NCBI GenBank assembly: GCA_963585895.1
Contig: CAUZXS010002432.1
Coordinates: 119,205 to 183,204 of the forward strand
DNA: 64,000 nt
Source: Sepioteuthis lessoniana
Taxonomy: Eukaryota > Mollusca > Cephalopoda > Myopsida > Loliginidae
Reading direction: 5' to 3'
This document shows positions 44,925 through 56,169 of the stretch, piece after piece. The notes beneath the pieces are model-generated. The model searched no databases, was not told where the DNA came from, and saw only the letters and a list, made by a program, of their open reading frames with translations. Positions within the stretch are counted from its first letter, which is position 1. Every line of letters starts with the position of its first letter. The translations under genes and the position numbers were made by a program.

Positions 44925-45235
44925 CCGGTAATATACATCTTTTATTGGCTATTTTTGACAAAACATAGGAATGTGCAAATGCAGCACCCTCCAAATACTC
45001 CACACTTATCTCTGTGCAACTTTTTCTTATTTCCTAAACTGAAATTTCATCTCAAGGGCAAGACTTGAAGATATGGAAAGCATTAAAAGAAATACAATGG
45101 CCCAAAAGAGGCATTTCACAGTTACTTCAACCAATGGAAAAATCACAGGAATGTATATTGAATGCCAAGGTGACTGTTTTGAAGAAAATTAATGTTTCAT
45201 TTCTGTCTTTGTAAACACAGCTTCAGCCTTGTATG
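44925..45235 (+). pseudogene. Mariner G copy, transposase C-terminal block
   Basis: The frame from about 44988 reads HPPNTPHLSLCNFFLFPKL, the mariner block normally HPPYSPDLAPCDFFLFPKL, with Asn for the catalytic Asp. Further on ECQGDCFEEN and stop at about 45200 match the family C-terminus. The upstream half is missing. Confidence 0.78.
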
Positions 45236-45699
45236 TAGTTATATCATTATTTTTTTATTTACAAAGTTTTGCTTCATTTTATACACAGGCTTAAAGTTAC
45301 TGATAGTTCCTGTTGTTCCCAAGTGATTGCTCAGAATTAAACAGGTTCATTGCCACTTAGCTTGTGTGATCCAATGGAAACTAATGAACAGTCTTGATAC
45401 TTTTTTCATACCTTCTGTACATATTTATATGAAAGATTTGCCAAGTTGTTGAGGTAGTTATGTTTTTGTTTTGTTTTTCCCTAAAGAGAAAACTGAAATT
45501 TCAAATGTAATTCAAGAAAAATTGGCCTTCTTTACTTGGACATTTGTCACTATATTATCTTGAAGAGGTTTGATTATTATTTATGGCATCCCCTTACCAT
45601 AGTTGGTGAGTAAGGGTATCATCAGGGACTCAACTACCATTTACATACTTGATGCTCAGAAGTTTGAGTTAGTTTTCAGTACCAAAAATTGGCTAACAG

Positions 45700-45765
45700 A
45701 TATTGACGAACACTCTACTCATTAGGCCAATGGCCTGGTTAGCCTAATGAGTAGAGTGTTCATAA
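45700..45765. repeat. Head-to-head SINE-S heads forming a palindrome
   Basis: 'gaacactctactcattaggc' (45703) is the reverse complement of the SINE-S head that starts at 45737 ('gcctaatgagtagagtgttc'). The spacer is about 12 bp ('caatggcctggtta'). The upstream copy consists of only about 40 bp of head. Confidence 0.9.
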
Positions 45766-45978
45766 ATGGCCCAGGAGACCAGGGTTCAATCCCAGGTCGA
45801 GTAATACCAAAGACTCAAAAAATGGTCCTTGATGCCACCTTGCTTCACACTCAGCACTATAAGGGTAAAGTGGAGCAATCCAGGGAATGGAGTATCGCCC
45901 TTCCCTACACCTCAGTGTAGGAACTATTGAAAAGGGAGCTTTTGGGTCACCCTCAACCATGGTTGCCAATACTTTTAT
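45737..45978 (+). mobile_element. SINE-S copy (tRNA-derived)
   Basis: Box A 'gcctaatgagtagagtg', box B 'gggttcaatcccagg', full body with a small deletion after 'cagcactataa', and 3' end 'accatggttgccaatactt'. It abuts a family A fragment. Confidence 0.92.
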
Positions 45979-46510
45979 GCAGTTATATGGTTTCAAGTAT
46001 TCCTATCTAATATAGGGTGTCTCAATATGCATGGGATCTATATAACTGCTAATAACTCTATTAATAATAATGCTGTGTTCTTTTTTGTTTCAGATTTGAA
46101 AATAGTATACTGTAACAACTATTAATCCTTGATCACAATGCCTTGGACAAGAGAGGAAAAGATATTTTGCATCACAACTTCTTTGGAGATAAAATCATTC
46201 AAAACTGTCTCAAAATAGATGCAACCCATTAATATGATAATGATTTATTACTGAGACAAGAAACTCAAAAAAAATTGCATGTCCTGAAAACTGATATAAT
46301 AACAATTTTAAAAAACATTAATTTGATATCTCTTGCTCAAAGGATGCATTTTTTACTGGATGCATTCCAAATGACCTCTATTGTGCTTGTCTTAGTAATA
46401 AATCATTATCATATAAATGGGTTGCATCTGTCTTGAGACACCTTGTACTAATAATTTTCAAACAAATCTATTTGACCCATAGATGGTACCCTAACAGGCA
46501 CAACCACTCC
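45972..46510 (-). repeat. Family A fragment split by transposon H
   Basis: Array-type sequence 'gcagttatatggtttcaagt' at 45979-46010, interrupted by 46017-46445. It resumes with 'aataattttcaaacaaatct' and 'tttgacccatagatgg' at 46446-46505. The order agrees with other second-type family A copies (for example 55895-56155). Confidence 0.7.
46015..46445 (+). mobile_element. Transposon H relic (IS630/mariner-type, HTH start only)
   Basis: Both ends carry 'ggtgtctca' as inverted termini (46016 and the complement at about 46436). From ATG 46139 the frame reads MPWTREEKIFCITTSLEIKS then FKTV, which I recognise as the N-terminus of a helix-turn-helix protein family spread with DNA transposons in invertebrates. 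The rest of the protein is gone. The segment 46197-46262 is an inverted copy of the right end (46381-46444), sharing 'gatgcaaccca' and 'atgataatgatttattact'. A 6-bp 'ctaata' may be the target duplication. Confidence 0.65.
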
Positions 46511-46514
46511 AATT

Positions 46515-47980
46515 TTTATGATTATTATAGGAACCAAAACAGCATGGCTGTTGTAGGAAATGAATTCAGTGAACCAATTTCAAATCTTAGATGAGGTTGT
46601 TAACATGTCACTTTATGCTAATGCCCTTTGGAAGAGTATGAATAGTTCTCCCCACCCCCAGTTATAGGTAACAGGTATCAAGATAAAGGTTGAGGAAAAA
46701 TTAATACTATATTTGTTGTTCTTTTTCTTCTTCAGTCTCAATACTTTTTTCACACATTTAGATGAAACTAAACTCATGATAATATTCATTTGTAAACAAG
46801 TGTGACTTCAAATAACTAATCCTAATACTAATAATTTAGAATGAATCTTTCTCTTCTCCTAACCTAACTATGGGTAAATAATAGAACAGACCCAGTAGAG
46901 TATATGGCCAGCAACCCCACCTCATAAAGACCTACACAATTGCTCAAGAAAACAGAGAGGAAAACAGCAGGTTAACCTATAGTTTGTTTACTAATGATTA
47001 TTACCATTAAATTTCATGGAGAGAAATATTTCATTTAAAAATATAGAGGACCTTAAAAGAAATCTCCCGGCACAGCATCACATCATATTAATTTTGTATG
47101 TTGATTTGTGTTATCAGAACAAATTTATCTTATGAATCTGTTGAACAAGTAACCCTATTTCTGGCAGAACACTATTTTACAATATGCTGTAAGCCCAATA
47201 TTTTGATTTTTGAGAACTATTTACTAATATATCTACTGCTAGATATTCCAGGCTCTGTGAAATCATGTCAGACACTAATAATAAAAGGTTCAATATAGTG
47301 ATAATTAACTGACTTTCTTTTAATGGAATGAAGAATTATCAGTTACCTGGAACTAAATTTGAATGTATCTTGTGTTTGACTGTTTTTGTGAATTTTGCAA
47401 ACTCAGGTATCAGGTATTTTAAAACTTTAGGTGTAAGGGTTAAATTAGGGGTGACCAATCATTCACATTCCATGTGTTAATTTTCCTACACATGAATTCT
47501 GACGCAAAATATTAATCATATGATCTCAATAATTTTTGTAAAAATATTTATACGAATATATTTAGCATCTTTACATAATTTATTAGTTTAATATAAAAAC
47601 AAGATGAACATTACTTCTCTTAATGAGACATTTGAGTTTGATTTTGATTTTGTCTAAATTTTAATGTTTGGGGTTTAATTAGTCATGGAGAGCAGGATAG
47701 AATTCTTTGAATTTTGATAGGCAATTCCCAATCTCATTCTATTTTTCATCAATTTCATTGCTGGAAAATTTTTGTTCACATGTGTATGATGTTCCAAAAT
47801 GATGGATATAATTCTAAGCAAATTCTCTTAGTTCAGAAAAATATTTACAGGAAAATGGTTGCTAGAAATTGATAACATAAGAAGCACTTGTGATAAATGG
47901 AAGCTCATCAAATTTCTTTTTCAATAATTGAATTGGTGTAAAATTACAAATATTCATTGAGAGAAATAACATGAGATGGG
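46515..47980. other. Unrecognised sequence
   Basis: A box-B-like 'aatttcaaatctt' at about 46587 is too weak to call a SINE. The open frame at 47098-47298 has no domain. The remainder is AT-rich. Confidence 0.45.
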
Positions 47981-47984
47981 ATCA

Positions 47985-48490
47985 AAAAATATCAAGAATG
48001 AAGCTTGAAATTTTCATTTTATTTTAAAATTCATAATTTAAAAATGTAATTGAAGATCAGTGCATAGCTAAGCAACATATAATAAAGTGATGATGTCTTG
48101 ACATTAAAACTTTGTCTGGACAAATCAGTGTCAATTTGAATTTTTAAAAATCATGAAATCAGGCTTAATACTTTATGATCAAGAGTTTTTGGTGTAAATA
48201 AAAGTTTGTGCAAGTGTAGCATCCTTCAAACTCATAACATTATGTCATTTTTTCTTGTTTCCTAAACTGAAAATTCATTTCAGGATTTAGAAAATTTAAA
48301 GAAATGGAAGACATTAAAAGAAATATGCTGGTACAGCTTTGCAATATTTCAAAAAGTTCAGAAATGCTTCAACCAATGGAAAACTCACTAGAATAAGTGT
48401 GCTGAATGCCACTGAAGAAAATTGAAATTTCATTCATTGCTTATTTCTGCCTCAGGAAATACAGCTTCAATGTTGGTATTTTTTAAATAC
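47985..48490 (+). mobile_element. Mariner G copy
   Basis: The most continuous G copy. It starts 'caaaaaatatcaagaatgaa', contains 'agcaacatataataaagtga' and a decayed form of the 'FFLFPKLK' block at 48250-48290 ('cattttttcttgtttcctaa'). It continues with 'cagaaatgcttcaaccaatgg' cut short by stops, and ends near 'acagcttcaatgttggtatt', the inverse of the start. No open frame survives. Confidence 0.75.
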
Positions 48491-48603
48491 ACAAATAAAA
48501 CTGAGCAAATTTTTTTTAGTTCTGGAAAATATTTACCAGAGATCAATTACATCAGAAGTATAATGAAACTTATCAAATTTTCTTTACAATAATTCAATTT
48601 ATA

Positions 48604-49000
48604 CAAAAATGTAATTGATTGATTGACTGATTGATTGGTTTTAAAGGCATGTCAACCTGTTTAGGGCTATTCTATGCCTAGTGGTTAGGGAATTGTGTTC
48701 ATTGTACATTCATATTTACATATGTAAAGTTGTTTCTTAAGAGTTCTTCTTGCACACAGTCCTATTGAACAGGAATCATTTTTAAACAGATCTGTTTGAC
48801 CCACAGATGAGACCCTAACAGTTCCTACCACTTTGAGTCAGAGTGGACCTGGAAGTAATGGCACTCCTCAGATCTCCAGAACTGGAGCCTTACCATCAGA
48901 TGCAGTTTTAATGTCATAACCAGGACACCTCTTTTTGTGCAGAGGGTCTTACCTTTCTGCAAGAGATACAGTCAGCATATTCTAAACCCATGCCAATAGG
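48604..49000 (-). mobile_element. Family A retroposon copy
   Basis: A (GATT)n-like tail start, 'ggcatgtcaacctgtttagg', a short array part, 'ctgtttgacccacagatgag', 'gagtggacctggaagtaatg', 'gagccttaccatcagatgca', 'accaggacacc' and 'cttacctttctgcaag', then 'tattctaaacccatgccaat'. Diverged from the copies at 37680 and 58878. Confidence 0.75.
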
Positions 49001-49282
49001 GCAAAATATTGATTGAGAGAAATGATAACACAAAACCCTGAAATGTACAAATGTCAGTTGTAAACTGACTGACAAAAATTACAGAATGTAATACACCATA
49101 TCTAATTGTATAACGAGCCACTTTTAGTGTATGCATCATCATCAGTCGACCATACCAGTGTTAAATGATTTGTATTCCAGTAGAATATAAAACTTTTGTC
49201 TTTTTAATCTGAAGATGAAAATAGAGAAATCAGTTATGGTCCCATAAATTTAATTTCTTTCTTCTCTATTTAATAACTTGAA

Positions 49283-49352
49283 GTTTGGTTGGTTGGTTGG
49301 TTGTTTGGGTTTTATGGCGTATCAACCTTTGTAGGTTATTTAACGCCAAATT
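49283..49352 (-). repeat. Family A 3' end only
   Basis: 'ttggttggttggttggttgt' then 'gttttatggcgtatcaacct' and 'ttaacgccaaa', that is, tail plus about 50 bp. This is the severe 5' truncation expected of LINE-driven retroposition. Confidence 0.85.
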
Positions 49353-49359
49353 CTGTCTA

Positions 49360-50130
49360 TATGTATATACCTTTTACCAATGAATACTTAGTAGGTAAAA
49401 TTTTCTATAAGCATGTTTGAACATAATTAATCAGTTTTAATTCGTCATATTTTTTCATACAACCCTGTTTCTTGCAAGAAGGACAGAACGTCATCTATTT
49501 TGATGTTTTTAAACAATTCAGATAAACTAGTCACTTTGAAAAATTAAATAATAAAGTTAAACTATAAAGTTAAACTAGTCACTTTGAAGTTTGATTAGAT
49601 TGACTGATTACAAATCCTGTATTTTTAATTGCTATGAGAAAATCCATAAGATTAATTTTAACTGAATCCTCATTTTTTTTTTATTAAAAAATCTCCGCAA
49701 ATAACAACCTCGACCAGTAGTTCTAAAACTTTTCTTGCTCGAGGAACACTTTTAAATAACAAAAATATTTTGACTTACTTAATCTAAAAAAAGGTATTTC
49801 TATTTGCAACAAAAATACATGGACTGATGGAAATTCCATAGAATTGTGCATGATAATTGCCTGAATTTAAACTGTAAATAACATATAAATTGTTGATGAT
49901 CTCTATTTCTATTGAAAAATTTGGTGAATTCATAACACATGCACATGTCAAAAATAAATTAGATATAACCTTACAAAGGCAAATTTAGTAAACTTTTTAG
50001 GTTAGTGTTTTTATTCACAACAAGGATAATGTTACCAGTTTGCAACAACACAATCGCAATTGAGAATAATTATAAAAGCTATCAACAAATCCATCACTTA
50101 TTAACAAACAAAAACAAAAATACAGACAAC
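49360..50130. other. AT-rich sequence, nothing recognised
   Basis: A 20-bp direct repeat 'aaagttaaactagtcacttt'-like occurs near 49525 and 49565. Otherwise nothing recognised. Confidence 0.5.
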
Positions 50131-50136
50131 TAAACA

Positions 50137-50221
50137 AAAACAGGTTATTACAAAAATAAGATTGAAAATAATAAGATCTGGTTATTCATTTTCAATCTTA
50201 TTTTTTCTAATAACCTGTTTT
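50137..50221. ncRNA. Candidate 85-nt hairpin (pre-miRNA-like) or tiny foldback repeat
   Basis: Arms 50137-50169 ('aaaacaggttatta…gattgaaaat') and 50188-50221 pair over 33 bases with one mismatch and one bulge, around an 18-nt loop. Size and near-complete pairing fit an animal miRNA precursor on either strand, but the stem is A/T-rich and unusually perfect, which also fits a small foldback repeat. No second copy was seen in the window. Function is inference. Confidence 0.35.
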
Positions 50222-50224
50222 CTT

Positions 50225-50661
50225 TTCTTTTTTTGTCATTAAACAATTTTTAAAGCAAAATACACAAATTAGCTAACCCCATTAAGAAAAGAAAAGATCA
50301 TTTCCTATGTCAATGTATATAGTAAGTTACTTACAAATCTGTTTGAGTGAGAAAGGAGCAATTGTTTTAAACCTCAGAAATACAATGTATGCCTGCAGAT
50401 CTTTTGTACTATAAAAAGTGTAATTCATTGAGACTATGAGGAAAAACATATGAAATATTATTTTATGAATGGATTACAAAAATACAAAAATGTGTAACTC
50501 TTCCTAAGGGAGGTAAAAATGTCTCCAAATAAAACAATTTCTTGATATTTCTAATTTGGTAAATAAAACTTGTTAAAGCTGACCTGTGTTCAGTATAAAA
50601 ATGTGGATTGGAATAGTTTCAACAAGCCAAAATCTTTCTAGCAATGATGATATCTTGATGG

Positions 50662-50708
<47 letters not shown>

Positions 50709-51280
50709 TTTTATTTGCTATCAGATGGGAAGATTTAGAGCATAGTCAGTGTCCAAAGAAAACAAGCCTTACTTTAAAGAAGTCAGTAACCTAAAATTAG
50801 TTGTGTTTCGGCTGACGACAATCTCCAAGGTATCTTATCTCCCATATGGGAAAGCAGAAAGAACATATTTGTTGGCAAGTTATGCAAGATTATTCTAAAA
50901 ACATTTGAATATTAGTTACTTGATGTGAGTGGAAGAGTGAACCCTAGTCACTTGATGTAAAAAGAAACAGAAGTAGAGTTACATATTTCTAAGAAGGTGT
51001 GTGGGAAGCTTATCTTGGAAAAATGCGAAGATCTCCACAGAACTTATTTCAGAAAGGTGAGAGCCCAGAACTTTTAAGGGTATCTGAACTTTTTGAAAAT
51101 GTATGATCTGATTTATTAATAGTTTGGACTGACTCACAAGGGATTGGAAGCAAAGTTAGATTGTTAAAGACATAATGAGAACAAATATAAACAATAAATT
51201 AGAAAATAAGTAAAAAAAAAACTGTAAAAATATAAGTTGTCTAACACAGTGGTCTTGAACTTTTTTCATAATATGAATCT
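50225..51280. other. AT-rich sequence, nothing recognised
   Basis: Includes a (TA)n array at 50664-50703. No gene or repeat family recognised. Confidence 0.5.
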
Positions 51281-51286
51281 AATTAT

Positions 51287-51445
51287 TTCTCATTCTACAT
51301 CTGGTGGTGAGACTCCAATTCTGGAGTTCTGAAGAGTGCAGAGTTATCTCTTTGTTATGATTACTCCAAGGACCACTCTACTATGAATTGTTGTACCTGT
51401 TAAAATATAATCTATGGGTCAAATAGATCTGTTTGGGATAATGTT
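51287..51445 (+). repeat. Family A fragment
   Basis: 'catctggtggtgagactcca', 'gagttatctctttgttatga', 'ggaccactctactatgaatt' and 'tctatgggtcaaatagatct' in family order. Head and tail are missing. Confidence 0.7.
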
Positions 51446-51889
51446 TGAAATGATTATGAACTGTATTGGTTTTTAAAATACTAATATTGCAATTAAGTAT
51501 GAAGGATTTACCAGTTTAAAATGATTGTGAACTTTGTGAAGCAATTATCAGTTTTAAAAAATTACCCAAAGTATCCCATCTTTATCAGGATATCATCAAG
51601 ATTTGTTGCCTGTTATCAGTGATGAGAATATCTACATCTATCTCAAGGAAGGACCATTTGCTTCTGTTATAACATCATCTTGTAAATGAAAGACAATGAA
51701 TCAATGGATTTTTACAAGTAGAGATGGCATGATGTTAGTCAAAGTCATCCAACAACAATGTCCCCTGAACCTCCAAATGCAATTTTAAGCAAGGATGAAC
51801 CTTAATTTGTGACAAACTTACTCTGATTCCCCTATTGTCAGTCAGTCACATCATATTCATATTATATATGTATATAATTTTTATTTGCA

Positions 51890-52495
51890 ACTTCTCACTA
51901 TCAATCAGACCTTAAAAGCCAATAAAAGGACTAATCCAATACACTTAGATAACCCATTTGCCAGTTCCTTTTACAATTATAAAAAAAAGTTTGTTTCAAA
52001 AATATACTTACTATATGGAATTTTGTGTAGAGGTGTACATATTTTTGGACTGTTATATAATCACATTTTTTTTGTTACAGTTTTAATGCTACACAGCATA
52101 GGTAATAGATAATGCCTGATAATATCCTTTTTGATTGAATAATATTCTGACATGGCCCAGCGGTTAGAGTGTTCGCCAATGGCCCGGGAGACCTGGGTTC
52201 AATCCCAGGTTGAGTCATACCAAAGACTTTAAAAATGGAACTTGATACCACCTTGCTTAACACTCAGCATTATAAGGTACAGTTCAAGGGTAAAGTGGAG
52301 CAATCCTGGGAATGGAGTAGCGCCCTCCCCTACACCTTGGTGTAGTAGCTATCGAAAAGGGATCCTTCGGGTTACCCTCGACTATGGTCGCTAACTTTAC
52401 TTACTTATTTTTAGTTGAGTAGAAAGTTAACTTTTTATTAAAATTTTGGTAGATTTGCATTTATTTATGGGTGATAGAGGATATATGATTAAATT
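51890..52495 (+). mobile_element. Family T element split by SINE-S
   Basis: The central part at 51975-52145 shares 'atacttactatatggaattt', 'tgtgtagaggtgtac', 'tttttggactgttatata' and 'gataatatcctttttgattg' with the copy at 61959. After the SINE-S it resumes 'aaagttaactttttattaaa' and ends 'tttatttatgggtgatag', the expected inverted terminus. The left end is poorly preserved. Confidence 0.7.
52151..52410 (+). mobile_element. SINE-S copy nested in family T
   Basis: Box A 'ggcccagcggttagagtg', box B 'tgggttcaatcccagg', a full body and 3' end 'ggtcgctaactttacttact'. It is among the best preserved copies; the box motifs are close to consensus. Confidence 0.93.
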
Positions 52496-52506
52496 ATTGC
52501 ATATTA

Positions 52507-52509
52507 TAC

Positions 52510-52551
<42 letters not shown>
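52507..52551. repeat. (TA)n/(TG)n microsatellite
   Basis: About 7 TA then about 15 TG units, next to the right end of the family T element. Confidence 0.96.
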
Positions 52552-52552
<1 letters not shown>

Positions 52553-52554
52553 GT

Positions 52555-52881
52555 ATTAACATGCCTACAGCTTGGAAGAATCCATTTTTTTTAATCAGAG
52601 ACCAGATTTCTATATGGTCGATAACCTGTCAATAGTAGAACATGTTTTACTTTATGCATACATTGACGTCATTTTCAGTAGATAAGATATTGCTACCAAT
52701 GTATATGAACTGGTCTACTAATTTCTGAGTCTTGTCATTTAATGAGAAGATGGCCCCATCTTGATTAAAAGACATGAATTCTATGCCATCTAAAGGATTT
52801 AGCTAGAGTGATGGCCAATAGAAACAGATGGCAAGACAGAATCAAGGGCATCCATGCTGTCAGTATGCCTTCATGATGATG

Positions 52882-52926
<45 letters not shown>

Positions 52927-53600
52927 TATAGCATATTATTTGTATATGCTAAAACAGACCATGTAATTTCCATGATTTCAGCTTGTATGAATAAAATATT
53001 TTATCAGATTTTTGTTGTTCATACAGAAATAGCAATACCCATGGAAATACCAGTTTTCATTTTTTATTTTGATATATTAATTTACAAAGATATTTACAAC
53101 AAAAATTTTTAAGAGATCACTCTTTGAATTATGTATACTTATATGATAATTTGAGTGCAAATCATTGTATAGATTATTATTCTTACTATCATTATCATCA
53201 TCATTATTTTTATTTATTCATTTATTATTATTAGAAAATAAGTATAGAAAATAAACAAATAGACAAATAAATGAGAGTAATTAGACCAGTTTGGATTTAA
53301 TATTCAGTTCATTTTCATCTGATTATGAATAAGACTGAAAATTCTCACAAAAATGAATGATTTGTTCATTTTCTGAAGGTATTATTATTATTTTATGAAA
53401 TATGTCATTTTTTTATTTAATCGTAAAGTTCCAAGATGAATTTTCAAAATAAGTATTTTTCATTTCTTTCTTTTATTCATTTCTCTTCATTTCTAATTCT
53501 TTAATATATTTCACTTCCCTTTTTATTTTTCTATTATTTTTCTTTCCTTTCATTCCAGTGAAGCAGACAATAAGCATCTGATGTATAGTGTTATCACTCG
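52555..53600. other. AT-rich sequence, nothing recognised
   Basis: Contains (TA)n at 52884-52923. The plus-strand open frame 52828-53112 is built around that array. No gene recognised. Confidence 0.5.
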
Positions 53601-53601
53601 G

Positions 53602-53603
<2 letters not shown>

Positions 53604-53645
<42 letters not shown>

Positions 53646-53646
53646 T
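53604..53646. repeat. (CTTT)n microsatellite
   Basis: About 11 uninterrupted tetranucleotide units. Confidence 0.97.
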
Positions 53647-53649
53647 TGC

Positions 53650-55885
53650 TTCCTTTTTTTCTAATTGATGTGCTACATATTTTTTCTTCCTTTTATTTCC
53701 TCACAATAAAAACAGAATGTTCAATTATTCATTTGAAGTGATGATGGCATAACATTCAAATACATGTGTTCTTGCCTTATTTCATAAATATTATAGATTT
53801 TTTTTCTTTTCTTTGTAGAATCTCAAGAATTTCTTTTTATAACTTGTAAACAAATGCTTGAGATACTACTAAGAGTACAAATTTTTCAGTCAAATTAGGA
53901 TATTTTTTCTAAATACTTTTTATCAAAACAGTCAAATTTTATTATTTCAGCCAGCAAAAGAGATCAGACAACTATATTCTTCATTTTTGTTATTTTTTAT
54001 GAAAGGGTGTTGTTTATTGTGTACGTTTCTCCACTTTGTGAAATCTGTCTAGTGTTTGATTTAGCTTTAAGTGTCACTTTCTATCATACTCTGTTTTCTT
54101 CTACATCCTCTGTAATGTTAGTGGAAACCAAGTAATATCCCTTAACAGGGTGGGTCTTAAATTCAGCCAAGCAAGATTTATCTGTCAATCACATCGTTTA
54201 CATATAACTTTTTCCAGGATTCTTTTTCTCTGCCCCTGCTGACTGAATGAAAGTCAGAATTTTTTGTTAGCGTTCCTTTTTGGTCATATCTTATCTTTGT
54301 ATGGCTCTCTAAGAGCTTCCTGCAACAGGACCTGCAAACTAACATTCCGGGCATTATTTTATGGCCTTTTTATTTCATGAATGGTGCCTTATTTCAAAGG
54401 AAATGTAATGTCTGAAATAGAGATTGCAACTATGATTGTACTATACAGTATTGCTTATAAATACATCCCAACTAATTTTTTATTAAAAGTTTTCTTCTAA
54501 ACTAAAGAATGGCTATGTGGAATAGCATGTTTCATAGATCTATATAATTCTCTTCTTGGTCAGGCCGAGAACTTTTCATCCCATCTGCATATGGTGATAG
54601 AGATACTGTATAGATTCTTGTACGAGTTGAATTTTCAATGCCTAATTTTTTGGCAAAAAATTGGCACCAACTTATATATAAATAACACTTTTGAAAGGTT
54701 GAAATATAGATATCAAGTGAGAGTGACTCTTGGCTCAAAAATTAATCCTATAAATTATTGATTAAGGGATTAAATCAAAGGTAGACCTAATACATGAGAT
54801 CAACTAGAACAAGAGTATATACATTATTTTTGAGCAATTTTAAGAAAAAAAAGTGTGCTAAAAGGGTCTGGGTCAAGTTTATTGCCTAATTCCCTAGAGA
54901 GCCTTCATAAGAGGGAATGCTGAAAGAGCTAAGCTTTTTCTTGGCACCTCTTTCAACTGTGTAGTCATGCATGGGAGAGCCTTCACCTAAAAGTTGACTT
55001 TGTGGCAAATAGTGAGGTGAAAACATTTTTCCTGTTTACCCATTTATACAGACAGACCTTGAGAAATAAGTTGGTCCCCCAACAAATCAACACCTCATCT
55101 ACATGAGCATAACATTTTACCTAAAAGTGAATTCAAATATATCACTTCATTTCATTTTCAAGCAAATGATTAAAACATCTCAGAATCCCTTGGCCATACA
55201 CCATTTGCAAGAGATCTTAACTTGCAAGGACATGAGCAGAACAACTACAAAATTTGGATCAGAGACTCCATGAATACAATATCACAGTGAAGAGCCTATG
55301 CTGGTGTAATAATTGCTGGTTTAGTTTAGTTTGGTTTATTTTTTAAATGGCATGCTAAATCTTTATGCTGAAATTTAATTCATTTCTAAATGTTTTCTTG
55401 TATAGCTATCTTGTCATTACTTTGCTGGCGGTTATCTCCTTTCATTGCATTTCTTCATTGAAGGGATAAAGGACAATGCCATTTCCTGTGTGCACATTCT
55501 TTATTCATTTTTAATTACATAACCGACTCCATATGAAAGTCAGGAATTAGCCGGACCATAGATGGAAATGAGGTCTGCTCTCTTTAACTGTTCTAGACTA
55601 ACTGCTTCGAAGCTAAAATCAGTTTTCTAATTTCTAGAACCCTTTGGTCACCTGACTGAGATTATCCAATCACAGCCAAGTTCTCAAATTGGTCTCGGGA
55701 TCATGTGCTGTCAATTAAACTTATTTGACATTAACAATTTCCACTCTGAGATAACTGTTTGAACATTTTTAAACTATCTACACTACACACCAAATAAAAG
55801 ATTGAACCATTCTATTATTTAACAGTTTGGTTGTAATCATAATTATAGTTTCAATGTCCCATTGTATCTTTTCTTAAATTGCGCT
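53650..55885. other. AT-rich sequence, little recognised
   Basis: 'taattttttattaaaagttttcttctaaactaaag' at about 54472 resembles a family T end but stands alone. The open frame 54532-54738 has no domain. Nothing else recognised. Confidence 0.45.
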
Positions 55886-55894
55886 TTTCTCTTG

Positions 55895-56160
55895 ATCTAT
55901 AATCATTTGTTTGCACACAGTTATATTGAATATCCCTTTCTAATACAAATAATCATATGTTTTTAAGTATTACAATTTAATACAAATAATTTTCAAAACA
56001 GATCAATCTGACCCATTGATGGACCCAAACAGAATGGAACTGAGAGTAATGACGAAGATAGAGGTTCACAATTGTAGCTTGACCACCAGATGCAGTTTAA
56101 TGCCATGCCCAGGACATCCCCTTCTGAAGAGAATATTCTAAGTCTTGCAAACAAAACTTT
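55895..56160 (-). repeat. Family A fragment, second array type
   Basis: 'tttgcacacagttatattga', 'ctaatacaaataatc', 'aaaacagatcaatctgaccc', 'gcagtttaatgccatgccca' and 'aatattctaagtcttgcaaa' follow the family order. The tail is missing. Confidence 0.7.
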
Positions 56161-56169
56161 TTCATAATT

